Source: PALSA-968 sp964387075 (lineage in GTDB: Bacteria > Bacteroidota > Bacteroidia > B-17B0 > Aurantibacillaceae). Taken from it: 64,000 bases of DNA. The stretch is from NCBI GenBank assembly GCA_964387075.1, contig CAYLVB010000011.1, positions 1 through 64,000 on the forward strand. Reading direction: 5' to 3'. Under the pieces are notes generated by a model. It ran no database searches, was not told where the DNA came from, and saw only the letters and a list, made by a program, of their open reading frames with translations. Positions 15,060 to 23,569 of this stretch are shown piece by piece. Numbering within the stretch: the stretch's first letter is position 1; every line of letters begins with the position of its first letter. The translations under genes and the position numbers were made by a program.

Positions 15060-16379
15060 CTATATTTTTTTTTGTGCTTTGTTCAATACTCTTTCAATAT
15101 ATCGCTCACTGGTCATAAGTGATTGCTGGATCCGCTTTGCGTAGTGAATGGAGTCGAGCATTTCCTTCTGCCTGATCTCTACCACTCGCTTTTGCTCATT
15201 GATAATGTATTTTTGTTTTTGGGTAACCCTGAAACGATTGTATAGCAGTAAAGCGATGAGAGCGGCTACCGATAAAAAAATAAGAAGAATGCCATTCTCT
15301 CTTTGTTTGCTGGCGAGCTCCAGGTTGCTCAGCTTTTTTCCTTCGGCCATGATCAGGCTGTCGGCCACGTGCGCTTTAGCCACTTCTATCCGTACCTCCT
15401 TCTGCAATAGCTCGGCCGTTGCATTATGCGCTGCAATAGAATCGCTTACGGCACGGCTTAACTTGTAATACCTGAGGGCCATGCCCGGATCTTTTTTGTT
15501 TTCATAGACCTTCGAAAGCAAAAGGTATGCGTTCTCAAGATCGCTGCTGTGCAAAGTGGTATCAAGCAAGCTGAGCGTTTTTTGCAGGTAAGCCAAGGCC
15601 ATATTGGGTTGTGATCTTTTCAGATATAGGTCGGCTATGTTGTTGTAGGCGTCTGCCTTGTCGTTCAGGCTGCCGAATTTCTCCTTCAGGCGGGTAGATT
15701 CTTTTAAATAGTAAAAGGCCGAATCCAGCTTGTTCTCTTCGGTCAGAATGGTAGCTAAATTATTATAGGACTGGCCTATGCTCAGGCTGTCGGAAGTAGC
15801 CAAATACAGCTGCAAAGCTTTTCGGAAGAATTTATTGCCAAGAACATGGTTGTTGCGCAGGGAGTAAATGATGCCGATGTTGTTGTAAATGTTGGAGGCG
15901 ATGTCATCGTCATGTACCTTTTCTTCGTTAATTGCCAGCGCCTGTCGGTAATAATCCAGCGCTTTATCGTAATTGCTGAAATAATAATAGGTATTGCCCA
16001 GGTTGGTGTATACATTGCAGATGCCCCGTGGTCTCTTTTGCTGTTGGTATAAGTCGATGGCCTTCAGAAATATTTCGATGGATTGGGTGTAATTGGATGT
16101 GGCGTTATAAAAGTTCCCGGTGTGATTTAACAGATCCGGGGTGAACGAATCCCTGGGTATTTGCGCGTACTGTTTGTTGAGAACCTGCAGGAAGCGGAAG
16201 CCTACATCGTATTTTTGAGCATTCAACAGGCTATCCAGAACACGGGTGCAATTGTTGCTTTTGCTTATTCTGGATCCGGCACCGTTTACAAGATCCACGA
16301 GGGGGGCTATAACCTTGTTCTGTGCCGGGAGGCTGGTGCAGACAAGGAATAACAATATATAGGATGTACGCATGATCAC
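15060..16379 (-). CDS. TPR receptor-like protein G of the array
   Basis: 439 residues: signal peptide (MRTSYILLFLVCTSLPAQ, from ATG 16379 or 16373), TPR units at about 60-320 (VYTNLGNTYYYFSNYDKALDYYRQAL), a membrane helix near 363-380, and the tail KQKEMLDSIHYAKRIQQSLM ending 18 residues later. It is clearly the closest relative of gene E: both share NCTRVLDSLL/RCNRISDSLL, SNIYNNIGIIY, KKAL and the helix LIALLLYNRFRVT. They look like a duplicated pair separated by gene F. It overlaps gene F by four bases. Confidence 0.85.
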   Translation of the reverse strand: MIMRTSYILLFLVCTSLPAQNKVIAPLVDLVNGAGSRISKSNNCTRVLDSLLNAQKYDVGFRFLQVLNKQYAQIPRDSFTPDLLNHTGNFYNATSNYTQSIEIFLKAIDLYQQQKRPRGICNVYTNLGNTYYYFSNYDKALDYYRQALAINEEKVHDDDIASNIYNNIGIIYSLRNNHVLGNKFFRKALQLYLATSDSLSIGQSYNNLATILTEENKLDSAFYYLKESTRLKEKFGSLNDKADAYNNIADLYLKRSQPNMALAYLQKTLSLLDTTLHSSDLENAYLLLSKVYENKKDPGMALRYYKLSRAVSDSIAAHNATAELLQKEVRIEVAKAHVADSLIMAEGKKLSNLELASKQRENGILLIFLSVAALIALLLYNRFRVTQKQKYIINEQKRVVEIRQKEMLDSIHYAKRIQQSLMTSERYIERVLNKAQKKI

Positions 16380-17779
16380 GCCTTTGCTTTCGTTTTACGG
16401 AGGATTTTCAATACACGTTCAATATATTTTTCACTAGGCAGGAGCGATTCCTGAATGCGTTTGGCATAATGGATACTGTCGAGTATCTCTTTTTGTTTTT
16501 CCTCAATGATACGGTTTTTCAACTCAAGCGCTTCTGATGCCCGTGTTTTTATGCGGTAGCGGTTCAAGAGGATGGCGATCAGCGCGATCACAAGACCAAA
16601 ACCTATGATAAAAGAATTACGTAAAGTTTTTTGATTGCTCAGCTCCGATTCGCGCAGGTCTTTGTCCTTCTGCAGTAGTTCTATCTCCCGGTTCTTCTTA
16701 TCCGAATCGTATTTGGTCTGCATCTCGGCGATCTGTTCCGTTTTGGCGATATCAAGAATGCTGTCCTTAACACTGTTGAATTTTTTATAGTAAAAAAGAC
16801 TCTTCTCAAAATCCTTTTGCCTCTCATAAACGTCTGATAAACCCTCGTAACAGGCCTTTTGTTCTTCTTTAAGATTAACAGGAAGTGTGATGGTCAAGGC
16901 CTTATTATAGTATTCTACTGCCAGCGCGTAATCGGTAAGTTTATCGTAAATGCCGGCCAGATTGATGTAGCTGTGAGAAATGCCTCTTTCATCCTCTATC
17001 TTTTCCTGTATCTCCAGCGCTTTTTTATGATAGTTCAACGCCAATTTGAACTCAACATCGGTCTTATTGAGCATGGCTTTCTCAAAATAGATGTTCCCCA
17101 GGTTATTGTAAGTGGCCGATTTGTTCACCAGCAGGTTTGGATTATCCGGGTTATTTTGTACCATTTGGCTTTGTATATCCAAAGCCTTCACCTGGTAGTT
17201 CAGACAGATCGTTAGTAGGGAATCTTTTTTCTTTCCGGCAGCCGCCTTCGCGTATTTGTAATAAGCGTTGCCAATATTGCCGTAGCTGGAAGATATACCT
17301 TTAAGGTCGTTCGTCTGCAATTTGATCTTAAGCGACTTGTTGTGGTAATCCAGTGCCTGTTTCAATTCGCCTTGTTCGTAATACACCAGGGCAATGTTGT
17401 TATAGCTTTTACCCATGGCGGCCGAATCTTTCAGCTGCTCTCTCAATTCCAGGGCACCTAAATAATAATGAAGTGCTTCGGGGTAATTTCCGCTGATATA
17501 AAAAACAGTGCCCAGGTTGTTCATGGATTGAGCCACCGACCTCGGCCGGTGGATCTTCGTAGCAAGGGCAACAGCCCGTTTTCCGTAGGCGATCGCCTTT
17601 TCAGGATTGGTCTCCTTTAATTCCCATACCAATTGGTTCAGCAATTCAATTTTAGCGGTGTCTGCTTTTGTTTTTTCAAGCAATTGAGCGAGGCTGTCAG
17701 GTTTATTGTCGGCTTGTGACAGCAGGGAAAGGCAAAAAATGAGGGTACATAACAAGGTATGTTTGCCGGGTCTCAGCAT
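16376..17779 (-). CDS. TPR receptor-like protein F of the array
   Basis: From ATG 17779 the protein has 467 residues and begins with a good signal peptide (MLRPGKHTLLCTLIFCLSLLSQA); an earlier ATG at 17836 would overlap gene E and place charged residues before it. About eight TPR units (SMNNLGTVFYISGNYPEALHYYLGAL and similar) follow, then a membrane helix (about 389-406), and a tail with KQKEILDSIHYAKRIQESLL and a final basic stretch (KILRKTKAKA). It overlaps gene G by four bases (ATGA). Confidence 0.85.
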   Translation of the reverse strand: MLRPGKHTLLCTLIFCLSLLSQADNKPDSLAQLLEKTKADTAKIELLNQLVWELKETNPEKAIAYGKRAVALATKIHRPRSVAQSMNNLGTVFYISGNYPEALHYYLGALELREQLKDSAAMGKSYNNIALVYYEQGELKQALDYHNKSLKIKLQTNDLKGISSSYGNIGNAYYKYAKAAAGKKKDSLLTICLNYQVKALDIQSQMVQNNPDNPNLLVNKSATYNNLGNIYFEKAMLNKTDVEFKLALNYHKKALEIQEKIEDERGISHSYINLAGIYDKLTDYALAVEYYNKALTITLPVNLKEEQKACYEGLSDVYERQKDFEKSLFYYKKFNSVKDSILDIAKTEQIAEMQTKYDSDKKNREIELLQKDKDLRESELSNQKTLRNSFIIGFGLVIALIAILLNRYRIKTRASEALELKNRIIEEKQKEILDSIHYAKRIQESLLPSEKYIERVLKILRKTKAKA

Positions 17780-17819
17780 AAGGAACAAGTATAGCCAAAA
17801 TAAGTGAAAAAGTGAATTT

Positions 17820-19145
17820 TTATAGACGCTTCTCATCTTTTGCCAGACGTCGCAGTTCTTTTTGAATATATCTTTCGCTGGTCAGAAGCGATTGCTGGAT
17901 GCGTTTGGCATAATGGATCGAGTCGAGGATCTCTTTTTGTTTGATCTCCACCAATTGTTTCTGTTCATTGATGATCTGCTTTTGTTTGTTCGTAACACGA
18001 AAGCGGTTATAGAGCAGCAGCGCGATCAGCCCGGCCGCGGCCAGCGCTATAACAAGGAAGATATTCTCCTTTTTCTTCTGCGCCAGTTCTATGACATGTA
18101 CCCGTTTTTCTTCGGCGGTAGCTAAACTATCCGCGATATGTGCCTTGCTCACACCAATGATCACTTCCTTTTGCTGCAACTCTCCGGCTTTGTTGTGCGC
18201 GTTAATGGAGTCGCGTACCGCTTTAGACAGTTTAAAGTACCGGTAACCCAGGGCAATGTTCTTTTTTTTGTCGTAAGCTTCATGCAGGTATTTATAGGTA
18301 GCCTCCAGGTCGGGAGTGTATTTTGAAGTGTCCTGCATCTGCAATGCTTTCATGAGATGGTCGATGGCCTTGTCAACCTCGTTTCGGGCAATGCAAATAT
18401 TGCCCATGTTGTTGTAAGAATCGATCCTGTCGCCCTTCGATCCGAACTTTTCTTTTAATCCCATCGCCAGTTTAAAATAGTAATAGGCTGAATCTATCTT
18501 TTCCTGTGAAAAAAGTACGCTGGCAAAATTATTATAGGAGTGGGCTATGCTTAGGCTGTCCTTTTTATCCTGGTACACTTTTAAAGCCTTTTTGAAGAAG
18601 TTCATGCCCATCACAAAATTCCGCCTTATGCAATAAATGATACCGATGTTATTGTAGATGTTAGAGCTGGTCTCCTCGTCGTGCAGGTACTGTTCGTTGA
18701 TCGCCAGCGCCTGCTTGTAACACTCCAGCGCCCTGTCGGGGTTATTGATGTAGTAGTAACAGTTGCCCATGCTGGTAAGCACGCCGCACCTTCCTTTGGG
18801 CCGGTTCTGTTTCTCGTAGATCTTCTCGGCAAGCAGGAACTCATCCAGGGCCTGGCTGTAGCTGATCGATGAAGTATAGAAGTCGCCCAGGATATTGTGA
18901 ATGTCGGCGCGGAACGAATCATTTTCCAGTTTATCGTACTGCTTTCTTAATGTGTGCAGGAATTTGTAATCTTGGCTGTATTGTTGTTTTTGAAGCAGGC
19001 TGTCGCTGATGCGATTACACCTTTTCCACTTCTGATCGCGTACCTTGTAGGAGTTTATTTCGGATACCAGCCCTGAAATATCAGTGTCCTGTCCCCGCAT
19101 AAGGAAAGCCGCCAGGAAAAAAAGTAATGTAAATGCTTTTCTCAT
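17820..19145 (-). CDS. TPR receptor-like protein E of the array
   Basis: 441 residues: signal peptide (MRKAFTLLFFLAAFLMRGQ), TPR repeats from about 60 to 320 (VLTSMGNCYYYINNPDRALECYKQAL), membrane helix near 361-379 and the tail KQKEILDSIHYAKRIQQSLLTSERYI-like, ending 14 residues after that in basic residues. It is the paralogue of gene G, with near-identical helix and juxtamembrane motif NRFRVT. It overlaps gene D by four bases and is 40 bases ahead of the preferred start of F. Confidence 0.85.
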   Translation of the reverse strand: MRKAFTLLFFLAAFLMRGQDTDISGLVSEINSYKVRDQKWKRCNRISDSLLQKQQYSQDYKFLHTLRKQYDKLENDSFRADIHNILGDFYTSSISYSQALDEFLLAEKIYEKQNRPKGRCGVLTSMGNCYYYINNPDRALECYKQALAINEQYLHDEETSSNIYNNIGIIYCIRRNFVMGMNFFKKALKVYQDKKDSLSIAHSYNNFASVLFSQEKIDSAYYYFKLAMGLKEKFGSKGDRIDSYNNMGNICIARNEVDKAIDHLMKALQMQDTSKYTPDLEATYKYLHEAYDKKKNIALGYRYFKLSKAVRDSINAHNKAGELQQKEVIIGVSKAHIADSLATAEEKRVHVIELAQKKKENIFLVIALAAAGLIALLLYNRFRVTNKQKQIINEQKQLVEIKQKEILDSIHYAKRIQQSLLTSERYIQKELRRLAKDEKRL

Positions 19146-20617
19146 GTTTTTTTGTTATAGTGCATTTGCAGCACCCGCTCAATGAACCGCTCGTTCGGAA
19201 GCAGGGATTGCTGTATGCGTTTGGCGTAGTGAATACTATCCAGTATCTCCTTTTGCTTTTCTTCCACCAGTATCTTCTGCCTTTCCACCTCTTCTTTCTG
19301 GAGCGTAATGATGACATTGGCTTTTTTCTTCTGCCGGTAGTTCCTGAACACAAGTATCAATGAAAGCAGTACCAGGGCGATTCCCGCCACCAGGAAATTT
19401 TGCTGTATTTGTTGTTTATCGATCTCCGCTTTCTGGCGTATGATCTCTTTTTCTTTATCGGCCGTTTCAAATTTCGACTGTAGTTCCTGCAGGTTCTTTG
19501 TTTTCTCGGAATTGTTCAGGCTATCGTACCAAAAGAAATAGTTTTCGTAAGCTTCAAGGGCGCTTTTGAAATCGCTCTTTTTCTTGAGGAAGCGGTACTG
19601 CATGCGATAGGTGTCGCGCAGGCTGGCCAGGATATTGTTCTTTTTAGAATATTCTATGGACCTTTGAAGATAAAGTTGAGCTTTGTCATCCTTCTCCCAA
19701 TCGAAATAGAGCGAGAACAGGGCCGCCAGGTTTTGAGTGATGCCGTACTGGTCATTTATTTTCTCGGATATCGCCAGGCTTTTCTGGAAGGCGGTCTCGG
19801 CCTGCTCAAAGCGCTTTGCGTTCAGGTGAAGCGTAGCCGTATTGAAACAGGTCATAGCCATGCCGTAGTCGTCAGATACCCTTACCCAAACCTCCATGGC
19901 TTTATTGAAATAATGCATGGCCGAGTCGCTATGGCCGCTTAACATGTGTACCTGACCGATATTATTGAGGCAATTTCCATAGCCCCATCCCGCGCCCGTT
20001 CTCGCGTGGTAATTACAGGAATAACGAAAGTATTTGATCGCTTCGGCAAATTGCTGTTGCTCGCCATACACCACTCCGAGGTTGATAGCTGAGCCTGCGG
20101 CAGAGCCCTCGTCGAGATGTGTACGCGCCACCTCGTAGGCTTTCAGAAAATAAACCAGGGTGTTGTTCAGGTCGGCCTGTTCCTGGTAGGCTGCCCCGAG
20201 ACTGTTGTAGGAGGCCCACAACAGATCATACTCCCTTTTTTTATCCGCCAATTCTACGGAGAGGAGCAGGCTTCGGATGGCTTCCTTATAATTTGATTCG
20301 CGCAGGTGCATTTCGCCTTTGTTGTGGTAGTAGCGACTCTTGTATTCTTCAGGTTCTTTAAGCTCGAAGTAAAGCTTTTCGAATTCTTCAAAATATTTTT
20401 TGCTCTTGTTCGGTTCAGGCCTGCGCAGAGCAGATACCAGTCGGGTAAGGATCTCCAGCCTCTCTTTGCCTTCCGTTTTAAGCAGCGCGGTCTCCAGGCT
20501 ATCGGTCTTCCGGCCTGCCTGCATGGGGGCGGTCGAAAAGAAAAAGAGAGCGAACAAAGGAACGCAGAGCCACCGGTAAAGGCGGGCAGGAAAGGTTTCT
20601 GGGCGATTTTTAGACAT
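19142..20617 (-). CDS. TPR receptor-like protein D of the array
   Basis: 491 residues. An unusually long basic N-terminus (MSKNRPETFPARLYRWL) precedes the hydrophobic signal segment ending QAG. TPR units run to about residue 330 (SYNSLGAAYQEQADLNNTLVYFLKAY); a membrane helix at about 407-424 follows, then a coiled coil and KQKEILDSIHYAKRIQQSLLPNE. The protein ends 13 residues later. It overlaps gene C by eight bases and gene E by four. Confidence 0.84.
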   Translation of the reverse strand: MSKNRPETFPARLYRWLCVPLFALFFFSTAPMQAGRKTDSLETALLKTEGKERLEILTRLVSALRRPEPNKSKKYFEEFEKLYFELKEPEEYKSRYYHNKGEMHLRESNYKEAIRSLLLSVELADKKREYDLLWASYNSLGAAYQEQADLNNTLVYFLKAYEVARTHLDEGSAAGSAINLGVVYGEQQQFAEAIKYFRYSCNYHARTGAGWGYGNCLNNIGQVHMLSGHSDSAMHYFNKAMEVWVRVSDDYGMAMTCFNTATLHLNAKRFEQAETAFQKSLAISEKINDQYGITQNLAALFSLYFDWEKDDKAQLYLQRSIEYSKKNNILASLRDTYRMQYRFLKKKSDFKSALEAYENYFFWYDSLNNSEKTKNLQELQSKFETADKEKEIIRQKAEIDKQQIQQNFLVAGIALVLLSLILVFRNYRQKKKANVIITLQKEEVERQKILVEEKQKEILDSIHYAKRIQQSLLPNERFIERVLQMHYNKKT

Positions 20618-22106
20618 GCGGGCTTTGTTTTTGTAAAAGTCGTTTTAGTTCTTTCTGGATATAATGTTCACTGCTCATCAGGCTGTGCTGAATGCGCCTC
20701 GCGTAATGAATACTATCGAGTATCTCTTTTTGTTTCTCCTCGATCACTTCTTTTTGCCACTCTACTTCTCTTTTCTGTTCGGTGATCACCCGGTTGGCCC
20801 TCTGTTTATCCTTATAGCTTTTAAATACAAACAGCACAAGAGCAAGAAGCAGTACGCAACCGGCCATCGCAGCGTAAGTGAATTTTTTCTGGGTTTCGGT
20901 GCGCAACTGTTCCTGGTGCAGGCGCTCATCCTGGATGCGCTGGTTCACTGCCTGTGTCAGCGAGTCGGCATCCCTTTTCTTCGAATACTCATATTGCAGT
21001 TCGGTCTTGAACTGCGCTTTCCGGTTCTCCTGGTTGAAGATGGAGTCGCGGGCGGCTATGTATTGCTGATAATGATGATAAGCCATTTTGATGTCGCCCA
21101 TCTTTTCATAGGTGTTCTTCAGTGATTCGTGCGCAGATTGCCGGTGCGGATCGCTGTTCATTTTATTGGCGATGGCAAGCGAGCGTTCCGAATACTCTTT
21201 CGCTTTTTTATAGTCCTTCAGATCGAGGTAGCAGTTCGCCAGGTTGTAATAGGCCGTGGAAAGTTCGGGCTCTAGGCTATTTTCCCGGTATATCTTTTCG
21301 GATCTTTCAAACAGGGAAAGTGCTTCTTTCATGTCTCCCTTTTTTTGATAATAACTTCCAAGGTTCTGTAAGTTGTGTCCAATACCGAACACATCTTCCG
21401 TTTTCGTAGCTACATCCAGGGCTTTTTCATAGAAGATCTTCGCGCTGTCCAGTTTGTCCATTACATAGTAAACGCTTCCAATGTTCCCGGCTAAAAGACC
21501 CTGTCCGTAAATATTTTTGATCCAGACCGCGCATTGCAGGGCTTTTTTATAGTGAATCATGGCCTTGTCGTACTGCTTTGTGTTGAAATAGATATCGGCC
21601 AGGTTATTATTGGTGATGGCCTGGTTCAGTGTATCTTTTTGTCGTTCGGCTTCGTAAAGCGCTTTGTAACTGTACTCAATGGCGGCAGTGAAATTTCCCT
21701 GCTCGGTATACACGAGGCAAATGGCCGAATAGACATTCTGGAAGTAGAATGAAGGCAGTTTATGGTTCTGTGCCAGTTTCAGCGCCTTGAAGTGATAGTT
21801 GTTCGCGCCTGCGTAATCTCCTTTTTTGCGCGTGGCCACGCCGATGGAGTTCAGCGCGTCTACCTGGTATTCCACCAATTTGATCTTCCTGGCCACTTCC
21901 AGCGATCTTTTCCCATAAGTTATTGCTGAATCGAGGTTCGAATCAAAATATTCCTTAGCGATCCCATCCAGGATAAACGAACGATCGCTGTCGTTCTTCG
22001 GGCTCAACAACCTTTTCTTCAGGGAATCGATGACGCGCGGCTCTTTCTGCGATCTTAGCTCAGTAGCGGTGGCCAATACGAGTATGATCAGTAAGAACTT
22101 CTTCAT
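20610..22106 (-). CDS. TPR receptor-like protein C of the array
   Basis: 498 residues, the longest member. Signal peptide (MKKFLLIILVLATATELRSQ), then about eight TPR units (NLADIYFNTKQYDKAMIHYKKAL, NLGSYYQKKGDMKEALSLFERS), a charged linker (DSLTQAVNQRIQDERLHQ), a membrane helix near 410-428 and the tail KQKEILDSIHYARRIQHSLM, closing with a basic stretch. It overlaps gene B by four bases. The region before the helix is a long helical stalk, which would carry a signal from the periplasmic TPR domain to the cytoplasmic tail. Confidence 0.85.
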   Translation of the reverse strand: MKKFLLIILVLATATELRSQKEPRVIDSLKKRLLSPKNDSDRSFILDGIAKEYFDSNLDSAITYGKRSLEVARKIKLVEYQVDALNSIGVATRKKGDYAGANNYHFKALKLAQNHKLPSFYFQNVYSAICLVYTEQGNFTAAIEYSYKALYEAERQKDTLNQAITNNNLADIYFNTKQYDKAMIHYKKALQCAVWIKNIYGQGLLAGNIGSVYYVMDKLDSAKIFYEKALDVATKTEDVFGIGHNLQNLGSYYQKKGDMKEALSLFERSEKIYRENSLEPELSTAYYNLANCYLDLKDYKKAKEYSERSLAIANKMNSDPHRQSAHESLKNTYEKMGDIKMAYHHYQQYIAARDSIFNQENRKAQFKTELQYEYSKKRDADSLTQAVNQRIQDERLHQEQLRTETQKKFTYAAMAGCVLLLALVLFVFKSYKDKQRANRVITEQKREVEWQKEVIEEKQKEILDSIHYARRIQHSLMSSEHYIQKELKRLLQKQSPHV

Positions 22107-23569
22107 GCTTTTTTCTTTAGTATACGATCTATATACTTATCATTTGGCAAGAGCGACCGTTGTATGCGGCGCGCATAGTAAATACTGTCGAGCACTTCCT
22201 TTTGTTTTTGCTCCACGATGTTCTTCTGCTCGCTGATGATGCGGTTCTTCTTTTTGTTCTGCTGCAGACTTCTGAAAATGATCAACGCGAGCAAAACAAC
22301 CAGCAGCAGCACAATGCTTACCGCTGTGATGATGGTGGTTTGTCTTCTTTTTTCTTCGGCTGCAATGGCCTGTATCTTTTCTTTTTCTGCTTCCGCGCGC
22401 GCTTTCATTTCGGCTTCCTTTTTTCCGTATTCGTATTGCATTTGCTTCTTCAGGCTTTCCTTGCGTACGGTCTCGTTATCGATACTGTCACGCACCTGTA
22501 TGAAAAGCTCAAGCATTTCCAGGGATTCCTTGGCCATACCGGCCTTCTTGTATGCATTCTTCAGCAGGCGCGCCGAATTCTGGATATCGTTCGGGTATCC
22601 CAGCCTGCGTGCGATTTCCATTGACCTTTTCCCGTACTCAATGGCCTTACGCGCGTTGTTCTGTGCAAAATACACGGCACCCATGTTCTGCAATGTACCT
22701 GTAGCGCCGGCCAGGTCGCCGGTTTTCTCTTGGAGCTTCAATGCCTTGTTAAAATCATCGAGAGCTCCCTGCATGTTCCCTGTTTCCTGTTTCAGGCTAC
22801 CCAATTGATTCAAGGCGTAGGAGATCCCGATGCGGTCGCCAAGTTTTTCGCGGATCGTAAGACACTTAGTAAAATACAGTAGGGCCGAATCTGTTTTGCC
22901 GGCCTGCCGAAAGGTAAAGCCGAGGTTCAGCAGAGAAAAGGCAAGTCCGCCCAGGTCGTTTATTTTTGTTCGCAGGGCAAGGCTTTTACGGAAGTATTCA
23001 ATTGCCTTTTCGTGCTCGCCCTGGTTATAGAACATGTAGCCGATATTGCTTAGAGAATATCCCGCCCCAAGATCATCCTGTATGTCTTCCTGTATTTCCA
23101 GCGCTTTGTGGTAATGGTCAAGCGCTTTTCTAAAATCACCTTTGTGGTGATAGGCCAGCCCGATATTGTTGTAGCAATTCGAGATACCAAACTTATCATC
23201 TATTTCTATACGCATAGCAAGACTTTGTTGGTAGAACACAAGCGCTGAATCAGTTTGACCTACATTCTCCTTTTGATAACCCAGGTTGCCTAAATAAGAA
23301 GCGTAATAGAATTTGGCTTTTTTAGCTATACCGGGATTACCCGAGCTCATCAGTATCCCCGATATCCTGCCCATCTGTAAATTATACCTGGGCCACACTT
23401 CGTCAGGCGCGTTCTCTGAAAGAATGCTCAGCACTTTTAACTTGTTGGTGTCGTCCTGCATTTTGGGAACGACCTGGATCATGGAATCTATATTTTGTCC
23501 TGGCATGTTCACCTGCATGGCAAGAATGAACAAGGTGCAAAAAAATATGTTATTTACCCTTTGAAGCAC
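22103..23569 (-). CDS. TPR receptor-like protein B of the array
   Basis: 488 residues: signal peptide ending MPGQ near residue 24, TPR repeats to about 330 (NCYNNIGLAYHHKGDFRKALDHYHKALEI is a near-ideal unit), a charged stalk (YGKKEAEMKARAEAEKEKI), a membrane helix near 413-433 and the tail KQKEVLDSIYYARRIQRSLLPND, stopping 11 residues later. It overlaps gene A by 20 bases and gene C by four. TPR motifs bind peptides or partner proteins; no ligand can be named. Confidence 0.85.
   Translation of the reverse strand: MLQRVNNIFFCTLFILAMQVNMPGQNIDSMIQVVPKMQDDTNKLKVLSILSENAPDEVWPRYNLQMGRISGILMSSGNPGIAKKAKFYYASYLGNLGYQKENVGQTDSALVFYQQSLAMRIEIDDKFGISNCYNNIGLAYHHKGDFRKALDHYHKALEIQEDIQDDLGAGYSLSNIGYMFYNQGEHEKAIEYFRKSLALRTKINDLGGLAFSLLNLGFTFRQAGKTDSALLYFTKCLTIREKLGDRIGISYALNQLGSLKQETGNMQGALDDFNKALKLQEKTGDLAGATGTLQNMGAVYFAQNNARKAIEYGKRSMEIARRLGYPNDIQNSARLLKNAYKKAGMAKESLEMLELFIQVRDSIDNETVRKESLKKQMQYEYGKKEAEMKARAEAEKEKIQAIAAEEKRRQTTIITAVSIVLLLVVLLALIIFRSLQQNKKKNRIISEQKNIVEQKQKEVLDSIYYARRIQRSLLPNDKYIDRILKKKA

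Noticed and set aside
22160..22808. Hydrophobic plus-strand frames across the TPR genes
   Set aside because: They are antisense shadows of the coiled-coil and membrane parts of gene B; Phe/Ser/Leu-rich with no start context or family.
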